From Arthrobacter citreus (GTDB taxonomy: Bacteria; Bacillota; Bacilli; Bacillales; Bacillaceae_G): a stretch of DNA of 64,000 bases. Below the pieces are notes generated by a model. The model saw nothing but the letters and a program-made list of their open reading frames with translations, had not been told where the DNA came from and made no database searches. Position numbers and translations under genes: made by a program. This document shows, piece after piece, positions 56,393 to 64,000 of this stretch. Location of the stretch: NCBI GenBank assembly GCA_013200995.1, contig CP053688.1, positions 1,054,001-1,118,000 of the forward strand, written 5' to 3'. Within the stretch, counting starts at the first letter, position 1; each line of letters begins with the position of its first letter.

Positions 56393-56772
56393 ATGAAAAA
56401 CTTAGAAAAATATTTTGAAACATTTGATCAATTTGCAAGAATTTTGGGCTTTCCAAATTTTTGCAAATTTTTTTCATACTCTTCAAATTTAAAAGAAGCC
56501 TGATGAATCAACAAGTGGATATGAGGAAACGAAACAACTTGAAGCGAAGAATCAAAATGAATAAAATAAATACTTTCTTAAGATTCTCCAAGTATTTAAA
56601 TAACTTTCAACTTAACAGAATTATTATACGAGGGGAATTGTAAGGTCAACAACCCTAAATCAACGTACTGAGCTAGATAGAAATTTAGAAGATATAGAAA
56701 AATGATGTTTATGGTAACGAGGAGTATCGACATAACCTCAAGAAAATCATTAAACAAATCAACCATTCTTGA
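56393..56772 (+). pseudogene. Decayed coding region with several frameshifts
   Basis: TTAGGAGAAAG precedes ATG56393, which opens a 36-codon frame (MKNLEKYFETFDQFARIL...) ending at TGA56501. In another frame, KKPDESTSGYEETKQLEAKNQNE is open from 56493 to TAA56562. Further on, LNQRTELDRNLEDIEK continues as DVYGNEEYRHNLKKIIKQ after a one-base shift near 56703, ending at TGA56770. These pieces have protein-like composition but no single frame. I read them as relics of one or two small genes; no family is assigned. Confidence 0.35.
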
Positions 56773-56808
56773 ACTTACTTTCATAAGTAAAAGTGAAGGA
56801 TAAAATCC

Positions 56809-56842
56809 AAGAGTCCAAAACTAAAGGTTTTGGACTCTTTTT
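56809..56842 (+). terminator. Terminator after the decayed region
   Basis: AAGAGTCCAAAA (56809-56820) / TTTTGGACTCTT (56828-56839) with T-run. A weaker hairpin-like repeat follows at 56870-56900. Confidence 0.88.
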
Positions 56843-57245
56843 CCATGAAAGAATCTAACTTAGAGATATCAAAAAAGAGTCTTCTTTGGCTCCTTTTTTC
56901 ATTTTGGAAGGAATTCATCTATTACAATTTGAATAATATTCGCATTCTATTCGTTTGTATAGGTACCGATTTCAGATGTGACAATCAACCGATGAATAAC
57001 TTTTGAATGGAAGCTACATTAAATCTGTTAATTTAATAAGCGATTCATCCTTGTTGTAAATTCTAAATAAAAAAGGGGTAACCTAGAAGTGATATCTACT
57101 CGATTTTATTTATACCCATTAAATTTTTAATTATATTCTTTGCGACTGGATAAACTTATTTAAAATATAAAATTAATGTTCATTTCAGTATAAATGTGTG
57201 AGATACTAGAATTGCTAATGGAAATGATTGAGAGGACGCGAATCA
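56843..57245. other. 400-bp intergenic stretch
   Basis: No gene seen; GAGAGG (57230-57235) near the right edge is the ribosome-binding site of the GT2-GtrA gene. Confidence 0.4.
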
Positions 57246-58325
57246 ATGCAATATCACTTTCCCGTTATATTAATACCAGCTCTTAGTCCAGATGATCGAT
57301 TGATCCATTTGGTTAAGGAATTGAAGTCTAAATTTAATCCACATATCATAGTCGTTAACGATGGTAGTGATGCCAAGTACAATGGAATTTTTCAGAATTT
57401 ACGTCAAGTAGACAAATGTACCGTTCTTGAGCACCCACACAACCTAGGAAAAGGGATGGCGCTTAAGACTGGGATTTCATATTTTTTAAAAAATTTCTCA
57501 AATTCGGCTGGTCTTGTGACAGCAGACTGTGACGGACAGCATACACCGAAGGATATCGATCAAGTGGCAAATGCTTTAATGGCATCGCCAGATAATTTAA
57601 TCTTAGGAGTGCGAAATTTTTCTGAAGAAAACATACCGTTCCGTAGTCGATTTGGTAACACACTAACACGCTCAATTTTTAAATATCTAACAGGTTTGTC
57701 AATCACGGATACACAAACGGGCTTACGTGGAATTCCCGTTTCATATATGAAATTTTTACTTGATATGTCTGGTGCGCGATTTGAATATGAATTGAATATG
57801 CTCCTGGGCTGTAAACAGCAGGGGATTGACATTAAGGAGACACAGATTGAAACAATCTATTTAGATAAAAACAGCAGTTCACACTTTAATCCACTTGTGG
57901 ATTCTATCAAAATTTATTTTGTGTTCTTTAAATTTTTATCATCATCTCTTATTTCTTTTGTCGTTGACTATGGGTTATTTGTGCTATTTATTTTTTTGTT
58001 AGAACATAGGATTGGCACAAGCGCGGCTGTGTTATGGGCTGGGATTATCTCTCGGGTCATTTCATCAATCGTTAATTACATATTGAATGCTAAAACCGTT
58101 TTTAAACATTCTTCTGCAAGGTCTGTCATACGCTATTATATTTTATCAGGGATTCAAATGATCGTTTCAGCGTATGGTGTTACTTTCTTACAAAATGCCT
58201 TCCACGGCGGAGCAAGTATATTAAAAATTGTTGTGGACTTATTGCTTTCATTCAGTAGTTTCAAAATTCAAAACGAGTGGGTATTTGAAAAAACTAAGAA
58301 ACGTCAAAAAGTTAGCAAAGCGTAA
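57246..58325 (+). CDS. GT2 glycosyltransferase fused to a GtrA-type membrane domain
   Basis: 359 residues, two domains. The N-terminal (1-220) GT-A domain is of DPM1 type: VILIPALSPDDRL, VVNDGSDAKY, NLGKGMALKTG, TADCDGQHTPKDI (the DxD-type metal site) and DTQTGLRG. The C-terminal (about 230-350) GtrA domain has four membrane helices: FLSSSLISFVVDYGLF, RVISSIVNYILNAKTVF. Such fusions make polyprenyl-phosphate-linked sugars and flip them for cell-wall or teichoic acid decoration. ATG57246 is chosen because GAGAGG is well spaced; an in-frame TTG at 57228 is not. A PIG-L deacetylase follows 125 bp downstream, a natural partner. Confidence 0.87.
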   Translation: MQYHFPVILIPALSPDDRLIHLVKELKSKFNPHIIVVNDGSDAKYNGIFQNLRQVDKCTVLEHPHNLGKGMALKTGISYFLKNFSNSAGLVTADCDGQHTPKDIDQVANALMASPDNLILGVRNFSEENIPFRSRFGNTLTRSIFKYLTGLSITDTQTGLRGIPVSYMKFLLDMSGARFEYELNMLLGCKQQGIDIKETQIETIYLDKNSSSHFNPLVDSIKIYFVFFKFLSSSLISFVVDYGLFVLFIFLLEHRIGTSAAVLWAGIISRVISSIVNYILNAKTVFKHSSARSVIRYYILSGIQMIVSAYGVTFLQNAFHGGASILKIVVDLLLSFSSFKIQNEWVFEKTKKRQKVSKA

Positions 58326-58450
58326 ATTTACTCAAAATACTATGAATAGAATTTTTGGAATTAGGCGAATCTAGCTAGACGATTCGCTTATTTCTTTGGA
58401 AAAGTGCACTGAATTAATTTTTCAAAGTCGAAAGAAAGGTAACAGATAAT

Positions 58451-59311
58451 ATGGTAAATAAATTCATTGGGCGGATTTTGATTGTGTTGTTCACTATTTT
58501 AATAATACTGACTATCGGACTCGGGTTCGTACATAACTTAATTTTAGAAAAAAAAGCAGTTGTAACAAATTCTCTGATTCCGAAAGATTCACCAAAACGA
58601 ATAATGCTTATCTTTCCGCATCCAGATGACGAGATTACCGTTTCTGGAGAAGTGTTTCGTGAGATTCACGAAGAAAACGCCAAGGTAACAATGGTTGTTT
58701 TGACGGAAGGAGAAGCGGGAAAAACAGGTGGTGTAGTTTCGAAAGATGTGCTTGGAAAAGCACGCGAGAAAGAAGGAGAGCTTGCAGCAAAAACGCTCGG
58801 CGTAACACCTGTTCAAGCAACTTTCCCAGATGGCAAGCTTTCTGAGGTCAATCAAATCGAGTTGAAAAACTACATATATCAACAAATAAAAAAATATAAA
58901 CCTACGACAATTCTCACTTACGATGATGTTGTGGGATATTATGGGCACCCGGATCATGTTTTTGCGGCAAAAATGGTTCGAGAAGTGTTTCGTGAGCATA
59001 AGGACGATTCTTCTTTTTCTCCTAAAAGATTATACATGGTAACACTGCCCTCGAAAGTCTGGGATGGTCTTTCGAAGTTTGGAAAAAAACTTCGGGAAAA
59101 ATATCCGCTTAAGGAGAATCAAAGACCTCCGACACCAACTAATGCTGTGATAGTTAAAGACTATGGTAAGCAGATAGATGAGTTAGCAAAGGGATACAAA
59201 ACACAGCAACAGGCTGTAGATGCATTGCTTCCAGGGCATAGGCAGATTCCTTATTGGATTTATTTTAAGGTACTAGATCGGGAGTATTTTTATTTGGCTG
59301 AAAAGAATTAA
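58451..59311 (+). CDS. Membrane-anchored PIG-L-family N-acetylglucosamine deacetylase
   Basis: 286 residues: one N-terminal membrane helix (about 9-29), then an extracytoplasmic PIG-L/LmbE domain. The zinc and catalytic motif HPDDE is at 57-61, followed by VVLTEGEAGKTGG, and the second zinc His lies in YYGHPDHVFAAKMV. The family removes acetyl groups from GlcNAc-containing lipids or glycans. Next to a GT2-GtrA glycosyltransferase it could deacetylate the sugar put on the cell surface, raising positive charge; this link is inference. AGAAAGG precedes the ATG. Confidence 0.88.
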   Translation: MVNKFIGRILIVLFTILIILTIGLGFVHNLILEKKAVVTNSLIPKDSPKRIMLIFPHPDDEITVSGEVFREIHEENAKVTMVVLTEGEAGKTGGVVSKDVLGKAREKEGELAAKTLGVTPVQATFPDGKLSEVNQIELKNYIYQQIKKYKPTTILTYDDVVGYYGHPDHVFAAKMVREVFREHKDDSSFSPKRLYMVTLPSKVWDGLSKFGKKLREKYPLKENQRPPTPTNAVIVKDYGKQIDELAKGYKTQQQAVDALLPGHRQIPYWIYFKVLDREYFYLAEKN

Positions 59312-59367
59312 TGCAATGGGTTTTGTGGTTTGTAAAATTGACATGAAAAATGTTGTTGTTTAGTAAA

Positions 59368-59397
59368 GCTCCCGAAGTTGATTTCGGGAGCGTTTTT
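59368..59397 (+). terminator. Terminator after the PIG-L gene
   Basis: GCTCCCGAA (59368-59376) / TTCGGGAGC (59383-59391), then GTTTTT. Confidence 0.9.
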
Positions 59398-59625
59398 CAT
59401 GGTTAGACTTATTTGATATGATGCAATTTGAAAAGACAATAATGAGACTAATCGGAAAGATTGTGACACAAATGTGTTTACTTGCGACACTGTTCTTTTT
59501 TTGAAAAAACGACACAAATATGTTACTTCAATTATTACTTTTGATAAAGATAGTTTTATTTCTCATTCAGTTTGCATAAATTTTAAGGGTTTTCAAATTT
59601 AAGAGTTGTATTCAGTAGAAAAAAT

Positions 59626-59653
59626 AAAAGCCTCTCATTTTTGAGAGGCTTTT
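59626..59653. terminator. Orphan terminator-like hairpin
   Basis: Perfect AAAAGCCTCTCA / TGAGAGGCTTTT. No intact gene ends just before it on either strand (59400-59625 is otherwise empty). It may be left over from a lost gene. Confidence 0.65.
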
Positions 59654-59717
59654 AATCATGAATGCTAGGTTTTTAATTTTTTTGGTACTCATGTTTAGTA
59701 TCTACTACTCTGTCTGA

Positions 59718-60191
59718 TTGCCGAATAGTAATTATACCGATCTCCCTATTAGATTTACTTATTATCCTAGTAGTAATATAGGAAGTAATGGTCCAGGGAA
59801 ACTTCTGGCTAGTTATACGTAGTAGGACGATGCAATATATTAGGATTGTCTATCTGAAGATGAGCGGATACAACAAGCATTAAAAGATCGATCCTATTTA
59901 TTTGGAAATCAGGTATTTACAGAATTTGTTTTAAGATATACCCATAGTTGGAGCCAGTACCCTTATGCAGCTGGAGCAGTTTCGATGTTAAAACCGGATC
60001 AACAATAGGAAATTGGACCGTATATCGCTACTCCAGAAGGAAGAGTTCATTTTTCAGGGGAACACTCTTCATCAATACCTCGTTGGATGCAAGGAGCGAT
60101 TGAATCTGGAATCCGTGTAATATATGAATTAAACAATCCAGTAAATTTTGCTTTAACTCACGAGTCTGATTTAGTTTATGTTTTTTGGTGA
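59718..60191 (+). pseudogene. C-terminal relic of a flavin monoamine oxidase
   Basis: One reading frame, about 157 codons to TGA60189, reads as the C-terminal third of a flavin amine oxidase: DLPIRFTYYPS, NGPGKLLASYT, FTEFVLRYTHSW, YPYAAGAVSMLKPDQQ, then IGPYIATPEGRVHFSGEHSSS and RWMQGAIESGIR, the FAD-binding C-terminal motif. The frame is broken by four stops, all TAG (59820, 59823, 59841, 60006). The N-terminal FAD Rossmann part is missing. A dead remnant in which some stops probably came from TGG. Confidence 0.85.
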
Positions 60192-60357
60192 CTATTTCAT
60201 TAATTGAAAACTTCAGTTCTTATTAAGTGGGTAGCAATTTGACACTAAGTAACAGTTCAGTGGAAAATTGAAATATAAAATATTTCATCTCGCTATAGTT
60301 TCAAAAACACATTCACCTTTAGAAAAACAAATTGAGTGATTATTATCAATGTAAAAA

Positions 60358-60402
60358 TAAAAAAGCTTTCTTCATTTTAATAATGTAAAAAGCCTTTTTT
60401 AT
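60358..60402. terminator. Terminator of the leftward lactonase gene
   Basis: Bulged hairpin AAAAAAGCTTT..CATT / AATG..AAAAGCCTTTTTT, with A-rich and T-rich ends; usable on the minus strand. Confidence 0.65.
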
Positions 60403-60492
60403 TCTACTTATTTCTAGCTATTTAACTACTATCATTAAATTCTAGTTGAGTCTAAAATAAAGAGTAACTTTTCTATGTTTTTCTTTAAAAAA

Positions 60493-61563
60493 TTAAAGAA
60501 CAGCTAAGCCTTGCGAACCAAAATACGGAGTGTTAGTCCAAGTAGCAACTTGAATTCTTTCAAGACTTCCATCATCCTTTATGCTAAAGGCTGAAACTGT
60601 ACCTTGATTTCCATTTAGAGTATAAAAATGTCGTCCATCTTTACTAACTCCAACATCCATTGGAAGTCCTGTCGGTGTACCTTCTGGAGTACTTGTAATA
60701 TACTTGTCAACAGTCAGGGAACCATTGCTATCTACTCGATAAGTAGATATTGTACCACTTAAAGTGTTTGCAATATATGCAAAACGTTCATCCTTTGAAG
60801 TGATAACCCAGCAAGCTGTCTTAAATCCGTTCTTAATTGCACCGCTTATTACACTAAGTGTGCCTTTTTCGTTCAATGAATACGATGACAGCGAGTTCGA
60901 GCCAGCTTCAGTCACTAACAGGATACCTGATGAAAGAAAATAGCACCCAAGGGGTCGCATACCATAAGCGCTGTTAATAATTGGGCCTGTAACAGTCCCA
61001 TCGCTATTAACGTTAAAAACACTCAGATGATTTGTAGTGAGTTCAGATACAACAATTTTGCTCCCATCTGGAGTAAATAAAACCTGTGCAGGCTGAGCAT
61101 TTATTGTACTAAGAGTATGAGTGGATCCCGGAATGTGAGTAAGCTTTCCATTATCATCTACATGAAATCCAGAAATGTTGGAAGCAAATTTGTTTTCGGC
61201 AATACCAACATTGGAAACATAGATAAGATTTCCAAATACTCCAATGCTATTTGGCTGAGCACCTCCTGATGATTTTACATCCACAAGCACCAGCGCCCCG
61301 CTATCATTAACAAAAAAACTAGTGATACTATTACTGCCTGCATTCACTGCAAATAAGAAACGTCCATCATTTGATAAAGCTAATGCTCCCTGTGAAGTAA
61401 GTGGATCGATGCCATCATTTGCAGTTGAAGCAGAAACCTCCTTCGTACCAGTTCCTTTTCCATAAGTTGGATAGGCACCCGTAAATCTGAGTAATCCATT
61501 CATGTCTCTATTAAAGGCAATAACATAATTCATGGCCTCCATATTGGTCATAATGTAAACCAT
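60493..61563 (-). CDS. Lactonase-family seven-bladed beta-propeller protein
   Basis: 356 residues of the 6-phosphogluconolactonase/YbhE-like propeller family (Lactonase PF10282). Repeating blade motifs are ALSNDGRFLFAVNAGSNSITSF, VLFTPDGSKIVVSELTTNHLSVF, DERFAYIANTLSGTISTY and SKDGRHFYTLNGNQGTVSAF. The protein starts directly with VYIMTNMEAMNYVIAFNRD, without a signal peptide, so it is cytosolic as read. A strong AAGGAGGTGAG lies unusually far (about 30 nt) before ATG61563, with a TGA and no start codon between, so the exact start is uncertain. Substrate not assignable. Confidence 0.8.
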   Translation of the reverse strand: MVYIMTNMEAMNYVIAFNRDMNGLLRFTGAYPTYGKGTGTKEVSASTANDGIDPLTSQGALALSNDGRFLFAVNAGSNSITSFFVNDSGALVLVDVKSSGGAQPNSIGVFGNLIYVSNVGIAENKFASNISGFHVDDNGKLTHIPGSTHTLSTINAQPAQVLFTPDGSKIVVSELTTNHLSVFNVNSDGTVTGPIINSAYGMRPLGCYFLSSGILLVTEAGSNSLSSYSLNEKGTLSVISGAIKNGFKTACWVITSKDERFAYIANTLSGTISTYRVDSNGSLTVDKYITSTPEGTPTGLPMDVGVSKDGRHFYTLNGNQGTVSAFSIKDDGSLERIQVATWTNTPYFGSQGLAVL

Positions 61564-62342
61564 GCTTGAACGATGATGATTGTTTAAAATCCTAACTCAC
61601 CTCCTTTTTTATTTTTATATGGATGACTTGCTAATTTAATTACGTTTTTATTATTAATAGTAAAAAGAAGCTCAACATTAAATGAATTCTAAAAAAGATT
61701 TTAGGGCTTTAAACGTATTGCCTATAAATACTATGTGAACGATTCAATTCTTGAAGATAAATGCAGCTGCATCATTTTACAACTTAGTACCTCTAGCTAG
61801 CAGGTTGGTAGAATATTTACTAGTCTTATCAGCTTTCATATACTAAACGGAAATATTAAGTGATAAAAAATTGGTGAAAAAGTTGAAAATCATTATTGAG
61901 GCGTCACATGAGTGCAATGAAACAGAAATCTCTATTAAATCGCTAAGCTTTGAAAGTATACTTTTATTATTTTGTCTTTTTAAACAATAAAAAAGAGCTT
62001 CAGCTTGATTAGTTTGTTGAAATTATTGAAAAAATTGATGATAGGGAAATATGGACAAGGCATTTAACTAAATAATTGTAATTTAAACTTTCCGATTCGC
62101 TGTGTGCAACAGAGCTATGGATATATAAATCCACCATTCACTGTCGTTTGATGATGCGGTTGTTTAGTATAGTGTCGGGAGAGCATCTTCTACGTCATCA
62201 TTTTATTTTGAGTGTAAAACGTATCTAACATGATCAATCGATTTCAACTCGGTTCCGGTGAATTAAGAAAGTACTAAGGGATTATTATCCACATAATTAT
62301 GTTATAACGGGATACGAACGCATCGGAAAGGGAGTTGAAATC
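61564..62342. other. 780-bp stretch with gene relics only
   Basis: No intact gene. It holds the possible LytTR relic listed separately, and at 61995-62075 a frame reading ELQLD-stop-FVEIIEKIDDREIWTRH, again broken by a TAG and ending in TAA. GGAAAGGGAG at the right edge is the ribosome-binding site of the hydrolase. Confidence 0.4.
61883..61990 (+). pseudogene. Possible relic of a LytTR-domain regulator
   Basis: TTG61883 opens 35 codons beginning KIIIEASHECNETEISIKSL, the usual N-terminal pattern (KI.IE....E.E..I) of small LytTR-domain regulators of Bacilli. The frame ends at TAA after a hydrophobic run. No LytTR DNA-binding domain follows. Weak evidence. Confidence 0.3.
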
Positions 62343-63200
62343 ATGTTGCTATTTAAAAATATAACAATCGATGGGTTAAATATCTTTTTTCGGGAAGCAG
62401 GATCTCCGAATCATCCAACCATTATTCTTCTTCACGGATTTCCTAGCTCTTCCTATATGTTCAGGGATTTGATTCCTCTTCTTTCAGACCGATTTCATGT
62501 CATCGCTCCAGATTACCCCGGATTTGGAAATAGTAGCATGCCTACTACAGAACAATTCAATTATACCTTCGAGAATTTATCCATTGTGATTGAAAAGCTA
62601 ATCGATAGGCTCCATATTTCTCACTATATATTGTATGTCCATGATTATGGAGGACCGATCGGATTTAGGTTGGCTATTCGCAATCCGACCCGTATTCTTG
62701 GTTTTGTTATTCAGAATGCAGTGGCAGATGAGAAAGGACTTGGGAAACCATTTGATCTATTTAAAGAACTTTGGACGGACAGAAATCCTGCAACTGAAGC
62801 GGAATTTGCCAAGCTTATAACTTTTGATTTTACAAAAAGTCAATATTTAATTGGAGCATGTCACCCTTACCTGATTAGCCCAGATGGATATTCGATGGAC
62901 CAATTTTTTCTGGATCGTCCCGCAAATAGCCAAATCCAGTTGGAACTAGGTTACGATTATCGAAAAAACGTAGAAGAATACCCAGTCTGGCAACAATACT
63001 TGCGAACTTATCAGCCTGCTACACTAGTAGTCTGGGGTATAAACGATTTTATCTTTACATTGGAAGGTGCCCTTGCCTTTAGCAGAGATTTAAACAATAT
63101 CCAAACTTATTTTCTGTGCGGGGGGCATTTTGTACTTGAGGAACAAAGCCTACATGTTTCGGAGCTAATCAAGTGCTTCTTTGGGCAAATATTCTCTTAG
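62343..63200 (+). CDS. Alpha/beta hydrolase, haloalkane dehalogenase/epoxide hydrolase-like
   Basis: 285-residue alpha/beta-hydrolase. The oxyanion loop is HGFPSSSYMF (31-40), and the nucleophile elbow VHDYGGPIGF puts Asp101 as nucleophile, as in dehalogenases and epoxide hydrolases instead of Ser esterases. The acid is likely in VVWGINDFIF, and the catalytic His in FLCGGHFVLEE. A cap domain lies about 130-215. GGGAG sets the ATG. Single gene; substrate unknown. Confidence 0.85.
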   Translation: MLLFKNITIDGLNIFFREAGSPNHPTIILLHGFPSSSYMFRDLIPLLSDRFHVIAPDYPGFGNSSMPTTEQFNYTFENLSIVIEKLIDRLHISHYILYVHDYGGPIGFRLAIRNPTRILGFVIQNAVADEKGLGKPFDLFKELWTDRNPATEAEFAKLITFDFTKSQYLIGACHPYLISPDGYSMDQFFLDRPANSQIQLELGYDYRKNVEEYPVWQQYLRTYQPATLVVWGINDFIFTLEGALAFSRDLNNIQTYFLCGGHFVLEEQSLHVSELIKCFFGQIFS

Positions 63201-63384
63201 TGATAAACGGTAATCAATAACAATTTGCCATGACGACAACCTTACCGTTATATCTCAATGCCGTTTTAATGAAGGAACTAGGTGATTGGTAGATTTAATT
63301 CTGAAAAAATTTTATGGTAAAGTGATATTTTCGTAATAGATGGTGAGAAATAAATACGCTTCATTTTGATCTTGATAATAAGCC

Positions 63385-63417
63385 TAACCGGACTGGTAGC
63401 TGTCCGGTTATTTTTTT
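63385..63417 (+). terminator. Terminator after the hydrolase gene
   Basis: TAACCGGAC (63385-63393) / GTCCGGTTA (63402-63410), then seven T residues. Confidence 0.92.
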
Positions 63418-63538
63418 GAATAAATCGAAACAGAACTTATTAATAATTAAACTAGTTTATCCTAGTGATGAACTACATACGATTGTTGAAGTTATCTACA
63501 AACAATGACAAAACGTTCAAAATGGAAGGGAGATTACT

Positions 63539-63871
63539 TTGTATTCACCTTTTAAAATGCCCAGAGCTACAAAATACGGAAATAACTATTGGGTACGCAA
63601 TAGTTACAAAATAAAACGACCAGTAGAGTTTTATAGTCATCTTGAAAATGACCATCATTTATTTGTTATGTGTGATCCAGATATTGTTGACTTTTGTGAA
63701 CAGCCATTAAAAATGGAATTTGAAGTGGATGGAGATATACGAACATCCATAATAGATATGTGGGTAAAATATCGAGATGGTCGTGAGGAATTTCGTGAAA
63801 TAAAATACGAAAGTTTATTTTCCACACAAAAAAGAAAAGAGAAAAAAACTCTTTCTGGGGGTTCTGAATAA
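63539..63871 (+). CDS. Truncated TnsA-like transposon endonuclease
   Basis: 110 residues matching the N-terminal catalytic domain of TnsA, the Tn7-type endonuclease that cuts the 5' transposon ends. GNNYWVRNSYKIKRPVEFYSHLE starts the domain, with catalytic-type residues E36, D73 (TSIIDMWV) and E87-x-K89 (REIKYE), equivalent to the E-D-Q-x-K set of TnsA. The usual C-terminal winged-helix domain that contacts TnsC (family total about 220-270 residues) is missing. The frame ends TLSGGSE-stop and no tnsB follows within the window. The TTG start follows AAGGGAG (63526-63532). Probably a fragment of a Tn7-like element or a stand-alone TnsA-N protein. Confidence 0.7.
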   Translation: MYSPFKMPRATKYGNNYWVRNSYKIKRPVEFYSHLENDHHLFVMCDPDIVDFCEQPLKMEFEVDGDIRTSIIDMWVKYRDGREEFREIKYESLFSTQKRKEKKTLSGGSE

Positions 63872-63928
63872 TTATATACTAATCTAGTAGAATATCGATG
63901 TTGAATGATCTGGAAAGGTGTGTGAAAG

Positions 63929-64000
63929 ATGAAGACTGTGTTTAAACTCGTCCTTATCACTTTATTGTTTTTTTCAACTAGTAATGTAACGTCCTTCATC
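63929..64000 (+). CDS. Start of a secreted or membrane protein, cut by the window end
   Basis: ATG63929 after GGAAAGGTG (63911-63919). The first 24 codons (MKTVFKLVLITLLFF...) form a typical signal peptide or membrane anchor. Nothing can be said about the rest. Confidence 0.6.
   Translation, partial: MKTVFKLVLITLLFFSTSNVTSFI

Noticed and set aside
57463..59517. Minus-strand ORFs opposite the GT2-GtrA and PIG-L genes
   Set aside because: Shadows of well-supported plus-strand genes; no ribosome-binding sites or family motifs.

Overview
The window reads as chromosomal DNA of a low-GC, endospore-forming Bacillaceae bacterium (Bacillus or a close relative). It holds a complete GerA-type germinant-receptor operon, an sps/cge-type spore-surface polysaccharide locus with sigma-K-type promoters, YerA, HelD, MhqR/MhqP and NamA homologues, and short intergenic regions closed by AT-rich hairpin terminators. 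No rRNA, tRNA, CRISPR array or intact insertion sequence was seen. All family calls come from reading the translated sequence; no database search was possible.

Layout. 0-2.7 kb: end of azlC, azlD and the adenine deaminase-like yerA. 3.0-6.7 kb: gerA-type operon. 7.1-9.2 kb: HelD. 9.8-12.2 kb: a two-gene ABC-2 transporter. 12.4-15.5 kb: NamA (old yellow enzyme) and a MarR/MFS efflux pair with a readable operator. 15.6-19.4 kb: FNT channel, GNAT, HD-GYP protein and a small conserved protein. 19.9-23.8 kb: a large secreted subtilase. 24.3-27.0 kb: VOC protein and a MmyB-type regulator divergent from a second-type FabF. 27.2-37.9 kb: the spore-surface locus. A CgeB glycosyltransferase and a small CgeA/DUF2642-like protein run leftward. 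SpsA, SpsB and a full pseudaminic-acid-type pathway run rightward (two SDRs, aminotransferase, cytidylyltransferase, hydrolase, acetyltransferase, NeuB-type synthase), ending in another small protein.

38.2-39.6 kb: mhqR-mhqP with a tandem, frameshifted second copy of mhqP. 39.9-45.0 kb: fumC, a 41-codon membrane-protein gene behind a near-perfect Pho box, and a ROK regulon whose 24-bp operator occurs twice. 45.4-48.7 kb: NagZ-like lipoprotein with a C-terminal DUF4309 domain, two very small genes and an FHA-winged-helix regulator. 49.1-51.0 kb: arsR-acr3-arsC. 51.1-51.7 kb: a sigma-factor fragment joined to a MocR fragment. 51.9-56.4 kb: aminotransferase, glyoxalase-like protein, then MarR, nitroreductase and ABM monooxygenase. 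56.4-64.0 kb is gene-poor and partly decayed: broken ORFs, GT2-GtrA, PIG-L deacetylase, a flavin amine oxidase pseudogene, a lactonase, relics, an alpha/beta hydrolase, a truncated TnsA and the start of a secreted protein.

The most informative signals lie between genes: the sigma-K promoters of the spore locus, the Pho box, the duplicated ROK operator, three MhqR-type operators and the MarR operators. They tie many genes into small testable regulons. I did not find a system that is clearly new; the best candidates are the Pho-box small protein, the spore-surface sialic-acid-like pathway with its atypical dehydratase, and the inserted domain in the subtilase.
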